Source: an uncultured Jannaschia sp. (GTDB taxonomy: Bacteria; Pseudomonadota; Alphaproteobacteria; Rhodobacterales; Rhodobacteraceae). Taken from it: a stretch of DNA of 64,000 bases. Position 1 is the first letter of the stretch. Every line of letters starts with the position of its first letter. The translations under genes were made by a program, and so were the position numbers. Shown here piece after piece: positions 26,080-34,509 of the stretch. Below the pieces are notes generated by a model that ran no database searches, was not told the DNA's origin, and worked only from the letters and a program-made list of their open reading frames with translations. The stretch covers positions 1-64,000 of the forward strand of contig NZ_CANLTR010000015.1 in the NCBI RefSeq assembly GCF_947494055.1. The letters run 5' to 3'.

Positions 26080-26505
26080 GGTTGCCCCGTCGACCCAAGT
26101 GAAGGCAGGGCAGCCTGCCGTCCGGGGACGTTGGCGCATGCCGCGCGGCAGGGAAAGCGGCAATCGCCCCGGGGCGCGACGACGATCTCCGACCTGACAG
26201 CCGCCCGTCACGCCCCTCGAAAGGCGGCTCGAAGGCGTACGCCTCGACGCACCCCCGACACCTGAATCCTCATGTCGCGCGCGAAGCCTGACTGCCCCGC
26301 CATGCACCGCACGTCCACATTCCACTGGCTCGACGGATATACGGGCCTCGCAAGACGTTTGCAGAGGATCGGCACCGGGCGGCGCGAACCGACGACGGTT
26401 GCGATCGGTGGCCCTGCCGTGGCGATCGAGTCACTTGCGATCGAATGTCGCGATGGCTCGATCCGGAGACGGGTCGGAATGTAGAACCGCACTCCCGACG
26501 CGTCG
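26080..26505. other. Gene-free interval, 426 bp
   Basis: I found no convincing gene here: short frames on both strands lack ribosome sites and family-like sequence. The stretch lies between the start of the spermidine-synthase-like gene and the stop of the Crp/Fnr gene. It has GCGATCG three times between about 26399 and 26443, which may be chance in such DNA. It should hold the promoter of the spermidine-synthase-like gene, but no clear -35/-10 pair stands out. Confidence 0.4.
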
Positions 26506-27216
26506 TCACCCCATGAGTCGTTCGTATTCCCGCTCGGGAACGCCGTAGGAAGCTTCCGCCAGTTCCTCCAGACCTTCGCGGTCGAGGATCCGGATCATGC
26601 CGCGGGTCGCGCGGATCATCCCCTTGCCCTCGAGCAGATGCGTGCCGACCGTGACGCCGGCCCGCCGGACACCCAGCATGATCGACAGGAAGTCGTGGGT
26701 CAGCTCCATCTCGTCGCCGCCGATCCGGTCGTGACACATCAGCAGCCACCGGGCGAGCCGTTCCTCGAGCTTGCTCTGTCCGTTCGAGAGTGCGGTATGC
26801 GCGGTCTGCGTCGCGAGGACCTGGACGTAACGCAGCAGGATCCGCTGGACCGACGGACGCGACGCGATGAGGTCGCGCAATATATCGGCCTCGATCGCGA
26901 AACCTCGCCCACCGACCTGCATGACGATTTCCTGCGGCGACTGACCCGTATCCATGACGACCGCCGTTCCGGACATGCCTTCCCGACCGAAGATCCCGGT
27001 CTCGATCTTCCGGCCCTGACCGCCAAGCGCGATCATCGATCCGATCCCCGAAACCGGAAAATAGACAGTCTCGACGGGTTCGTCCGCCGTCTCGAGCAGT
27101 TGTTGCTGCTCCAGATCGCACATCTTCAGATGCGGCTCGATCAGGGCGCGATCCTCCGCCGACATGGCGTGAATGAGACAGTTCTGCCCGCTCGGACAGA
27201 TCGACAGCTTGGTCAT
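26506..27216 (-). CDS. Crp/Fnr-family transcriptional regulator
   Basis: A 236-residue regulator. The N-terminal cyclic-nucleotide-binding-like beta barrel spans about residues 12-120 (VETVYFPVSGIGSMIALGG, GIFGREGMSGTAVVMDTG), then a dimer helix. A C-terminal winged helix follows at about 150-215, with recognition region ELTHDFLSIMLGVRRAGVTV (171-190). It lacks the cysteine cluster of FNR, so it is not an obvious Fe-S sensor. Such proteins in alphaproteobacteria answer stress or unknown signals. ATG 27216 is preferred over an upstream TTG. Two direct repeats upstream may be its own operator. Confidence 0.9.
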   Translation of the reverse strand: MTKLSICPSGQNCLIHAMSAEDRALIEPHLKMCDLEQQQLLETADEPVETVYFPVSGIGSMIALGGQGRKIETGIFGREGMSGTAVVMDTGQSPQEIVMQVGGRGFAIEADILRDLIASRPSVQRILLRYVQVLATQTAHTALSNGQSKLEERLARWLLMCHDRIGGDEMELTHDFLSIMLGVRRAGVTVGTHLLEGKGMIRATRGMIRILDREGLEELAEASYGVPEREYERLMG

Positions 27217-27306
27217 GAAAGGCTCTTGGTCCGGAAGGGGCAAGAGCGCGAGGCGAGGTCTCTCAACCGGACAAGCCCAAGGGTCGTCTGTCCGGCGGAA
27301 GATGGT

Positions 27307-27344
27307 ACCATTAACAAATGTCAGCGGCTACGCACCATTGACAA
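27307..27344 (-). promoter_or_regulatory. Direct repeat upstream of Crp/Fnr gene, possible operator
   Basis: On the minus strand TTGTCAATGGT (27344-27334) and TTGTTAATGGT (27317-27307) form an 11-bp direct repeat with one mismatch and a 27-bp period, about 90-130 bases before the regulator's start. The area is AT-richer than its surroundings. It could be a binding site for the regulator itself or another factor. Confidence 0.4.
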
Positions 27345-27385
27345 GCGTACGTATTCGCACATGCAGTCCCGCAAGCGGTCCGCCG

Positions 27386-28294
27386 TCAGGGCGTGACGAG
27401 CGCCTTGTAGAGCTCGCGCAACCGCTCCGTGACCGGCCCGATCCGGCCGTTGCCGATCACGCGGCCGTCGATCTCCCCCACCGACGTCTGCGCGCCGAAG
27501 GTCCCGGTCAGGAACGCCTCGTCGGCCCCGTAGGTATCCACCAGCGAGAAGTTGCGCTCGAAGACCGGGATGCCGTCGGCGCGGCAGAGGTCGATCACCT
27601 TCTGACGCGTGATGCCGTTCATGCAGTAATCACCGGTGGAGGTCCAAACCTCGCCGCGCCGGACGATGAAGAAGTTGCAGGCATTCGTCGTGTTCACGAA
27701 GCCGTGCACGTCGAGCATCAGCGCCTCGTCCGCGCCGGCCTTTTCGGCGGCGATACAGGCGAGGATGCAGTTCAGCTTGGAATGGGAGTTCAGCTTCGGG
27801 TCCTGCGTCATCGGCAGGCCGCGCAGATGCGGCACGGTGGCGAGCCGGACGGGCCGCGGGATCTTCGGGCGCGAATGCTCCATGATGATCACCATCGTGG
27901 GGCCTCGCGTCGACAGGCGCGGATGCTGGAACGGCAGGCGCTTCACGCCCCGCGTGACCATCAGCCGGGCATGGGCGTCGGTGGTCATTCCGTTCGCCGC
28001 ACGCGTCGCCTCCAGCGCGTCCATGACCTGATCGGGGGTCCTGCCGATGTCGAGGTCGATCGCCTTCGCCGCCTCGAAGAGCCGCGCGATATGCTCGTCG
28101 AGAAACGTCCAGCGTCCATCGTAGAGCCGCAGCCCCTCCCACACGCCGTCGCCCAGCATGAAGCCGGAATCGTAGACCGAGACCGTCGCCTCCGCCCGCG
28201 GTGTCAGGCGACCGTTCACCCAGATGAGGATGTTCGCGTTGCGGGCGTCGTCCTCGGCCTCGTGGGTGCCGATCTGGTCCGTCTCGGTGCTCAT
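27386..28294 (-). CDS. Class IV aminotransferase (IlvE/D-amino-acid type)
   Basis: A 302-residue PLP enzyme of fold type IV. The PLP lysine is Lys173 (DPKLNSHSKLNCILA), and the family signature continues as DEALMLDVHGFVNTTNACNF. The N-terminal VYDSGFMLGDGVWEGLRLYDG stretch is typical. It could be a branched-chain or D-amino-acid/other amine transaminase; sequence alone does not decide. The window contains a second, more canonical IlvE (43851-44720), which suggests a different substrate here. It follows the YggT gene on the same strand after 50 bases. Confidence 0.88.
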   Translation of the reverse strand: MSTETDQIGTHEAEDDARNANILIWVNGRLTPRAEATVSVYDSGFMLGDGVWEGLRLYDGRWTFLDEHIARLFEAAKAIDLDIGRTPDQVMDALEATRAANGMTTDAHARLMVTRGVKRLPFQHPRLSTRGPTMVIIMEHSRPKIPRPVRLATVPHLRGLPMTQDPKLNSHSKLNCILACIAAEKAGADEALMLDVHGFVNTTNACNFFIVRRGEVWTSTGDYCMNGITRQKVIDLCRADGIPVFERNFSLVDTYGADEAFLTGTFGAQTSVGEIDGRVIGNGRIGPVTERLRELYKALVTP

Positions 28295-28344
28295 GCCGAA
28301 ATGGTGCCGTCAGCCGGGCCCCGTTTGCAAGGGCAACCGCGGCG

Positions 28345-28638
28345 TCAGCGCATGGCGGCGCTGATCGCGGCCTCCTGCAGGATCATGCGGATGATGATGA
28401 TCGCGAGAAGGAACACGAGCGGCGCGAGGTCGAGCGCGCCGGTGCTCGGAAGGATCTGCCGGATGCGGCTGTAGGCCGGCTCCAGAATGCGGTTCAGGCC
28501 ATCCCAGAGCGACGCCACGATCGGCTGACCGAGGTTCAGAACGTTGAAGTTGATCAGCCACGACATGATGATGTGCGCGATGGCGAAGAACCACGCCACG
28601 TCGAGCAGCAACAAGGCGATGCGAATGAGCAGGTCCAT
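28345..28638 (-). CDS. YggT-family membrane protein
   Basis: A 97-residue inner-membrane protein with one helix at residues 4-30, a loop with the family-typical LNLGQPIVASLWDGLNRILE and EPAYSRIRQILPSTGALDLAPL, and a second helix (LVFLLAIIIIRMIL). Its length and layout match YggT proteins, which have been linked to membrane or osmotic functions and are poorly understood. ATG 28638 has GGGAG seven bases upstream. Confidence 0.9.
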   Translation of the reverse strand: MDLLIRIALLLLDVAWFFAIAHIIMSWLINFNVLNLGQPIVASLWDGLNRILEPAYSRIRQILPSTGALDLAPLVFLLAIIIIRMILQEAAISAAMR

Positions 28639-28814
28639 GCGGTCTCCCTCGGTTCGCCCCGATCTAGAGGCGCCGGCCGCCTGCTGCAAGTATCGGGCGC
28701 GGATCGCCAAACGGCGTGCGCCGTTCCTTGATCTGACGCGACGTTCCGGTCCGGCGCCGGCCGGTCGGGCGCGGCGTGCCTTGACGGCCCCGGCGGGGCC
28801 GACGATGGCGGGGC

Positions 28815-29372
28815 ATGTATCCGATCGTCCGTCTCGCCTGGCAGATGTTTCGCCACCGGAACGACGGGCCGCTCGCCCTGACCGGGGAGCACATCTCCCA
28901 CCACATCTGCTGGCCGTGGGACATCGACCCGTGGAGGGAGCTCAACAACGGCCGGACGCTGACGCTCTACGATCTCGGCCGGATGAGCGCGGGCAGACGG
29001 GTCGGCCTCATGCCGATCCTCAAGTCACGGGGCTGGGGCCTCACCGTGGCCGGTTCGAGCGTGCGCTACCGCCGGCGCGTCCGGGTCTTCGACCGGATCG
29101 AGATGCGCACCCGCAGCGTCGGCTGGGACGACCGCTTCGTCTACATGGTTCAGTCGATGTGGGTTCGCGGCAATTGCACGTCGGAGGCGCTGCTGCGCAC
29201 GGCGGTGACGTCACCCGAGGGGATCGTGGCGCCCGACCGCCTTGCCGAGGTGCTCGGGGTCGCGGGCGGCTCGCCGCCACTGCCCGGCTGGGTCGCCGCC
29301 TGGATCGCGGCGGAGGGCGAACGACCGTGGCCGCCCGAACCCGCCCCGCCCGTCGCGCCAGGCCCGGCCTGA
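28815..29372 (+). CDS. Acyl-CoA thioesterase-like (hotdog) protein
   Basis: A 185-residue single-hotdog protein of the 4HBT_2 type. The N-terminal half has the ICWPWDIDPWRELNNGRTLT region in which Asp/Asn of the active site sits, then YDLGRMSAGRRVGLMPILKS and VRYRRRVRVFDRIEMRTRSV. It probably hydrolyses acyl-CoA thioesters in the cytoplasm. The C-terminal 20 residues are Pro/Ala rich. It lies 61 bases upstream of the MFS gene on the same strand; a GC hairpin (28785-28801) lies just before the start. Confidence 0.85.
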   Translation: MYPIVRLAWQMFRHRNDGPLALTGEHISHHICWPWDIDPWRELNNGRTLTLYDLGRMSAGRRVGLMPILKSRGWGLTVAGSSVRYRRRVRVFDRIEMRTRSVGWDDRFVYMVQSMWVRGNCTSEALLRTAVTSPEGIVAPDRLAEVLGVAGGSPPLPGWVAAWIAAEGERPWPPEPAPPVAPGPA

Positions 29373-29433
29373 CGCGCCCGTTGCGCTCCACCCGGTTCGC
29401 GGGAATGGTCGCGGCGGAACCGGGAGAGCGTCC

Positions 29434-30768
29434 ATGACCGACATCGCGCTGAAGCGTCGCGTGCGCGGCTGGATGATGTTCGACTTCGCGTCGCAGCCCT
29501 ACAACACGCTGCTCTTGACCTTCATCTTCGGCCCCTACTTCGCCAGCGCCGTGATGGACGATCCGGTGGCGGCGCAGTCCGCCTGGGGCTTCGCCATCGC
29601 CCTCTCCGGCGCCGTGATCGCGGTGCTGGCCCCGGTGCTGGGCGCGCTCGCGGATGCGTCCGGGCGGCATCTGGGGTGGATCTGGCTGTTCTCGGCGTTC
29701 TACGTGCTCGGCGCGGGCGCGCTCTGGTTCGCCGCGCCGGGGACGGAGGTGGTCTGGCCGATCCTCGCGGTCTTCGGCCTCGGGCTCGTCGGCATGGAAT
29801 TCGCGACGACCTTCACCAACGCCATGCTGCCCGGCCTCGGCCCGCGTCAGGAGATCGGCCGGATCTCGGGCTCCGGCTGGGCGCTGGGCTATGTGGGCGG
29901 GGTGCTGTCGCTGCTGCTTATGCTCGCGCTTTTCGCCGAGAACGACAGTGGCGCGACGCTCATCGGGATCGCGCCCGTGCTCGGGCTCGACCCCGAAACG
30001 CGGGAGGGCACGCGCTTCGTCGGGCCGTTCACCGCGCTCTGGTACGTCGTCTTCATGGTGCCGTTCTTCCTCTGGGTGCGTCCGGTGCGGCGGCCCGTGG
30101 GGGAGGCCCTGCCGCTCGGGCGGGCGCTGCACGGTCTCTGGAACACGATCCGGGCGCTGCCGGAGCGGCGCAGCTTCGCGTCGTTCCTCGCGGCCTCGAT
30201 GCTCTACCGCGACGCGTTGAACGGCCTCTACGTGTTCGGCGGTATCTACACGGCGGGCGTGCTCGGCTGGTCGGTGGTCGATATCGGCGTGTTCGGCATC
30301 CTCGCCGCGATCACGGGCGCGATCTTCGCGTGGCTCGGCGGACGGGCCGACCGGGCCCGAGGACCGAAACCGGTGATCGTCGCCTGCATCTGTGTCCTGC
30401 TCGGGGTCACCCTCCTCGTCGTGACCGTGACGCCGGGGCGCGTGCTGTTCCTGCCGGTGCCGGAGGGCTCGCCGCTGCCGGACATCGCGTTCTACCTGCT
30501 CGGCGCGGCGATCGGCGGGGCGGGCGGCGCGCTGCAGGCGGCGAGCCGGACGATGCTGGTGCGCCAGACCGATCCGGCCCGCGTGACCGAGGGGTTCAGC
30601 CTCTACGCGCTGGCCGGCAAGGCGACGTCATTCGTCGCACCCTTCCTCATCGGCGTGGCCACGCTGGCGTCGGGCTCGCAGCAAATCGGCATCCTGCCCC
30701 TCGTCGCCCTCTTCACGGCCGGCCTGATCCTGCTAGTCTTGGTCGAACCCGAAGGAGTTGCCGCATGA
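29434..30768 (+). CDS. MFS transporter (UMF1/Atg22-like family)
   Basis: A 444-residue carrier with about twelve helices. The start RVRGWMMFDFASQPYNTLLL is diagnostic for the UMF1-type (Atg22-like) branch, which is thought to export amino acids or other small molecules. ADASGRHLGWIW carries the MFS loop 2-3 motif. ATG 29434 is preceded by GGGAGAG. Its stop overlaps the mepA start as ATGA, so the two are coupled, perhaps to recycle cell-wall products; that link is inferred. Confidence 0.9.
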   Translation: MTDIALKRRVRGWMMFDFASQPYNTLLLTFIFGPYFASAVMDDPVAAQSAWGFAIALSGAVIAVLAPVLGALADASGRHLGWIWLFSAFYVLGAGALWFAAPGTEVVWPILAVFGLGLVGMEFATTFTNAMLPGLGPRQEIGRISGSGWALGYVGGVLSLLLMLALFAENDSGATLIGIAPVLGLDPETREGTRFVGPFTALWYVVFMVPFFLWVRPVRRPVGEALPLGRALHGLWNTIRALPERRSFASFLAASMLYRDALNGLYVFGGIYTAGVLGWSVVDIGVFGILAAITGAIFAWLGGRADRARGPKPVIVACICVLLGVTLLVVTVTPGRVLFLPVPEGSPLPDIAFYLLGAAIGGAGGALQAASRTMLVRQTDPARVTEGFSLYALAGKATSFVAPFLIGVATLASGSQQIGILPLVALFTAGLILLVLVEPEGVAA

Positions 30769-31625
30769 TCCGATCGATCGCCCGCTGCCTCGCGCTGTGC
30801 CTCGCCCTCGCCGCGCTGCCGGCGGAGGCGCAGCGTGCGAAGGATGCGTTCGGCGCCGTCCGCGCCGGTTCGCAGCAGCCGGCCGAGCCCTTCGGCGGCT
30901 ATTCCCGCGGCTGCGCGGCGGGGCTCGTGCCGTTGACCGAGACTGGCCCCTCCTGGCAAGCCGTCCGTCTCTCTCGAAACCGCAACTGGGGCCACCCGGA
31001 GTTGGTGGATGTTGTCGAGAAGGTCGCGCGTCACATGGACCGGATCGGCTGGGGCGGCATCTATGTGGGGGACATGAGCCAACCGCGGGGCGGCCCGATG
31101 ACCTCCGGGCATGCGAGCCATCAGATCGGGCTGGACGCCGATATCTGGCTCTATCCCGCGAAGGACATGACCCTGTCGCAGCGCGCGCGGGAGAACCTGT
31201 CGGCGATCTCGATGCGGCGGTCGAACGGAGCCTACACGAACGCAAACTGGACCCGCGGTCAGCACGAGCTGGTCAAGCGCGCCGCGCAGGACCCGCGCAC
31301 GGCGCGCATCTTCATCTTCCCGGGCGCCAAGGTCCGGATGTGCGCCGACGAGACAGGTGACCGCGCCTGGCTGCGCAAGGTCCGGCCGTGGTGGGGGCAT
31401 CACTACCACATGCATGTCCGCATCTCCTGTCCGCGGGGGGCCGGCGGCTGCGAGAATCAGGCGCCGCCGCCGCCGGGGGACGGGTGCGCGGAGGCGGTGC
31501 AGTGGGTGAACAATATCCTGAATCCGCCGCCGCCCGACCCGAACGCACCGCCCTCCGCCCCCCGGCGGGATCTGGAAGTGGCCGACCTGCCGGCGCAATG
31601 CAGCTCGGTGCTGTCGTCGCGCTGA
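30765..31625 (+). CDS. mepA: Penicillin-insensitive murein endopeptidase
   Basis: A 286-residue exported peptidase (M74) that cuts D-Ala-mDAP cross-links in peptidoglycan. The signal peptide ends near AEAQR. Zinc and active-site motifs are visible: GPMTSGHASHQIGLDADIWL in the middle (quoted run covers the His and Asp ligands) and WWGHHYHMHVRISCP near residue 215. Two cysteines (GCA, GGC) fit disulphides seen in the family. ATG 30765 has GGAG six bases upstream and overlaps the MFS stop. The tail is Pro-rich and also encodes the start of the next gene. Confidence 0.95.
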   Translation: MIRSIARCLALCLALAALPAEAQRAKDAFGAVRAGSQQPAEPFGGYSRGCAAGLVPLTETGPSWQAVRLSRNRNWGHPELVDVVEKVARHMDRIGWGGIYVGDMSQPRGGPMTSGHASHQIGLDADIWLYPAKDMTLSQRARENLSAISMRRSNGAYTNANWTRGQHELVKRAAQDPRTARIFIFPGAKVRMCADETGDRAWLRKVRPWWGHHYHMHVRISCPRGAGGCENQAPPPPGDGCAEAVQWVNNILNPPPPDPNAPPSAPRRDLEVADLPAQCSSVLSSR

Positions 31626-32482
31626 TCGCGACCGCCCTCGGCATCGCTTCGTGGCTCCTAGGCGGGCCGGCCGCGGGCGGCGAGTATCTCGGGAGCTACA
31701 CCTGGACGCCGCCGTTCCGGGATGCGGGCGGCTATTCGGCGCTCTGGCTCGCGCCGGACGGATCGGGCTTCGTCACGCTCTCGGACCGCGGGACATGGGT
31801 CCGCGGCACGCTGGCGCGGGATGCGGAGGGGGTCGTCGCGGGCGTGACGATGACGGAGAGCGGTGCGCTCGCGTCCGAAGCAGGACGGGGTCGCGCCGTC
31901 AGCCGGCATGGTCGGGACGCCGAATCCATCGCCGAGGCTGGGGGTGCCTTCTACGTCGCCTACGAGGGCCGGCATCGCGTCATGCGCTTCGACGACCTCG
32001 ATGCCGTCCCGGTCACGATCCCCGGTGCACCGGCCTTCGCGGAGTTCGACGACAATGCCGGGATCGAGGCGCTCGCCGCGGACGCGGCCGGCGCGCTCTA
32101 CGCGATCCCGGAGGAGACGGGCGACCTGCGCCGCCCGTTCCCCGTCTTCCGCTTCGCCGAGGGCGAATGGACGACCCCGTTCACCCTTCCCCGCCGGGGC
32201 GCCTTCCTCGTCACCGGCGCCGATGTCGGACCGGACGGGCGGCTCTACGTGCTCGAGCGCGAGTTCGCCCTTCTCGGATTCCGAACGCGGGTCCGCAGCG
32301 TGGACCTCGACGGCGGCGACGAGCGAACGGAGTTCGAGAGCCGTCTCGGGCAGCACGACAATCTCGAGGGCATCGTCGTCTGGCGCGACGCGGCGGGCCG
32401 GCTGCGCGTCACGATGATCTCGGACGACAACCAGATGCCGCGCTTCCAGAAGACCGAGTTCGTCGATTACCTGCTCGAATAG
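31598..32482 (+). CDS. Esterase-like activity of phytase family protein
   Basis: A 294-residue exported protein of the phytase-like beta-propeller family (DUF/Phytase-like). After a short signal (MQLGAVVALIATALGIASWL) come propeller blades with FVTLSDRGTWVRGTLARDAE, DAESIAEAGGAFYVAYEG, NAGIEALAADAAGALYAIPE and HDNLEGIVVWRDAAG. The family is widespread in alphaproteobacteria and its activity is mostly predicted. The start overlaps mepA by 28 bases, in a different frame, with a weak ribosome site. Confidence 0.85.
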   Translation: MQLGAVVALIATALGIASWLLGGPAAGGEYLGSYTWTPPFRDAGGYSALWLAPDGSGFVTLSDRGTWVRGTLARDAEGVVAGVTMTESGALASEAGRGRAVSRHGRDAESIAEAGGAFYVAYEGRHRVMRFDDLDAVPVTIPGAPAFAEFDDNAGIEALAADAAGALYAIPEETGDLRRPFPVFRFAEGEWTTPFTLPRRGAFLVTGADVGPDGRLYVLEREFALLGFRTRVRSVDLDGGDERTEFESRLGQHDNLEGIVVWRDAAGRLRVTMISDDNQMPRFQKTEFVDYLLE

Positions 32483-32675
32483 GGTCCGTCCCCCGGTGCG
32501 CTTCACACCGATCGGCAGCTTCAGGATCGGTCTCGCGCATCGCGGTTCGCGACATCGCACTTCTAGATACCCTCGGCGAACCGAACCCGTGCAGCGCGTC
32601 GCACGGCCGTGGCGCCAGCGGCCGAAACCCTCTAGGCCTGATCGCGAACGCTCATGTCCCGACAAGGAGGCCCGC

Positions 32676-33383
32676 ATGAGGATCGTCGCGTGGTCCGGCC
32701 CCCGGAACCTCTCCACCGCCATGATGTACGCTTTCGGCAACCGCCCCGATTGCGAGACCATGGACGAGCCGTTCTACGCGGCCTTCCTCGCCGCGACCGG
32801 CCTCGACCACCCGATGCGGGACGAGATCCTCGCCAGCCAGCCGACCGATCCGGCCGAGGTCGCACGCCTCTGCGCGCGGGACGGCACGCCCCATGTCTAC
32901 CAGAAGCACATGGCCCACCACATGGTGCCCGGCATGTCGCTCGACTGGGCGGAGGGCGCGGCCATTATCCATCTTATCCGTCATCCCGCCCGCGTGATCG
33001 CGAGCTACAACGAGAAGCGCGACGCGATCGACGAGGATGCGATCGGCTTCGCCGCGCAGGCGAGCCTCTACGACCGGCTGGGCGGCGTGGTGCTCGACAC
33101 CGCCGATCTGCGCGACGACCCGCGGGGGATGCTGGGCCGCCTCTGCTCGGAGATCGGGCTGAGCTTCTCCGACGCGATGCTTGCCTGGCCGGCGGGAGGC
33201 CACGCGTCCGACGGGATCTGGGCCGCGCATTGGTACAACGCCGTGCATCGCTCGACGGGCTTCGCCGGGCCGGAGGGCCCGCCGCCAAAGGTCCGGCGCG
33301 ACGACCTCCTCACCGCGGCGCTGCCCTATTACGAGGCGATGCACGCCCGTGCGCTTCAGCCCTCCTCCCAGAGCGCTTCGTAG
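32676..33383 (+). CDS. Sulfotransferase family protein
   Basis: A 235-residue P-loop-like protein. The 5'-phosphosulfate-binding motif is WSGPRNLSTAMM (residues 6-17), followed by CETMDEPFYAAFL and the later PAPS-site-like AIIHLIRHPARVIASYNEK. It may transfer sulfate from PAPS or be a related nucleotide-binding protein; a partner substrate is not evident. AAGGAGG lies five bases before ATG 32676. The 3' end overlaps the convergent glycosyltransferase by 28 bases. Confidence 0.85.
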   Translation: MRIVAWSGPRNLSTAMMYAFGNRPDCETMDEPFYAAFLAATGLDHPMRDEILASQPTDPAEVARLCARDGTPHVYQKHMAHHMVPGMSLDWAEGAAIIHLIRHPARVIASYNEKRDAIDEDAIGFAAQASLYDRLGGVVLDTADLRDDPRGMLGRLCSEIGLSFSDAMLAWPAGGHASDGIWAAHWYNAVHRSTGFAGPEGPPPKVRRDDLLTAALPYYEAMHARALQPSSQSAS

Positions 33384-34402
33384 ACCGCGCCGATCCCGGC
33401 CGCCTCGGCCTCGATCGAATGGAAGGTCACGGCCCGCTCCCGCGCCCGGCGGGACATCTTGGCGAGCCAGTCCGGGTTGACGAGCAACGTGTCCACCGCC
33501 GCCGCAGCGTCTTCGACGAGGTTTCCCTCCTCCACGACGATCCCGGCCGTGCCGTCGGCGGCGAAGGTACGGAACGCGCCGGTGGACGAGCCGACGAAGG
33601 GCACGCCGGAGGCCATCCCCTCGAGCGGCGTCATCCCGTAGGGCTCGTAGCGCGGCAGCGGCACGGTGAGCGAGCAGGCGCGGATCAGCGCGGGCATGTC
33701 GCGCGCGGGGATCTCGCCGGGAAAGAGCAGCCGGTCGCCGAGACCCGCCGCGCGCGCCTTGGCCTGCAAGCCGTCCTGCCAAGCCCGGTCCTGCGGCCGG
33801 GCCAGCCCGAGGACGAGCGCGGTGACGTCCTCGTGCCTCGGCAGGACGCGCAGCATCGTCTCGACGAAGCGGTCCGTCCCCTTCGAGTCCCTGACCCGCC
33901 CCACCGCGGCCACGCCACGCCGGCCGGGATAACCGGTCGCCGCCCAGGCGGCGGCGCGGTCCGGTGCGGGGTGCCAGACGCGGCAATCGACGCCGTGCGG
34001 CACGACGGCGCGGACATGCGGCTTGTCCTCCGCGGCCGCCGGGATCGTCGCGATCAGCGCATCCATCCGCCCCATCAGCCAGCGCGGGACCATCGAGTGC
34101 CGGTGGGTTCCGGCAGTGGTGAAGACGATCCGGATCGGCAGGCGCAGCACGTCGCGCGCCCAGAGCGCGGCCCGCATCTCGTTGTTGCGCCGGACGTGCC
34201 AGATCGCGAAGGGCCGGTCGCGGGGCCGGGCCCGCGTCAGCGCCCGCGCCTGCGCGAGCGTGACCGGCTCGGGGCAGTCGGGAAGCGGATGGCCCGCCAG
34301 CGCCAGCTCGAACTGCCCGGCCTGGATTGGGATGAGCCGCGCGGCCGTCGAGGAAACGCCGGTGAAGCGCGGGTTCAGGTTGGTGACGACGACCTCGGTC
34401 AT
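33356..34402 (-). CDS. Glycosyltransferase family 4-type protein
   Basis: A 348-residue GT-B enzyme. The C-terminal domain has VAAVGRVRDSKGTDRFVETM, ALVLGLARPQ and the donor-binding region LPRYEPYGMTPLEGMASGVP with its two Glu residues. PFVGSSTGAFRTF and DAAAAVDTLL follow. The N-terminal half carries acceptor-domain features (NPRFTGVSSTAARLIPIQAG). It resembles LPS-core mannosyl/glucosyltransferases. GGAGG precedes ATG 34402. Likely role: sugar transfer for surface polysaccharide. Confidence 0.88.
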   Translation of the reverse strand: MTEVVVTNLNPRFTGVSSTAARLIPIQAGQFELALAGHPLPDCPEPVTLAQARALTRARPRDRPFAIWHVRRNNEMRAALWARDVLRLPIRIVFTTAGTHRHSMVPRWLMGRMDALIATIPAAAEDKPHVRAVVPHGVDCRVWHPAPDRAAAWAATGYPGRRGVAAVGRVRDSKGTDRFVETMLRVLPRHEDVTALVLGLARPQDRAWQDGLQAKARAAGLGDRLLFPGEIPARDMPALIRACSLTVPLPRYEPYGMTPLEGMASGVPFVGSSTGAFRTFAADGTAGIVVEEGNLVEDAAAAVDTLLVNPDWLAKMSRRARERAVTFHSIEAEAAGIGAVYEALWEEG

Positions 34403-34509
34403 GCGGGCCTCCGGGACAGGTCCCGCGCTTAAAGCAGGTTCCGTCGCCCCGGCAAACCTCAGCCACGATCCGGCTTGCGGCACCCCGTCCCCCATGTCAC
34501 GGGCCGGTC

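Noticed and set aside
26208-26492. 94-codon minus-strand frame in the gap before the spermidine-synthase-like gene
   Set aside because: No ribosome site and no domain-like pattern; the composition looks like random GC-rich sequence.
28785-28801. CGGCCCC/GGGGCCG hairpin just before the thioesterase start as a regulatory element
   Set aside because: Short GC palindromes are frequent by chance in this DNA; there is no sign of a regulator or alternative structure.
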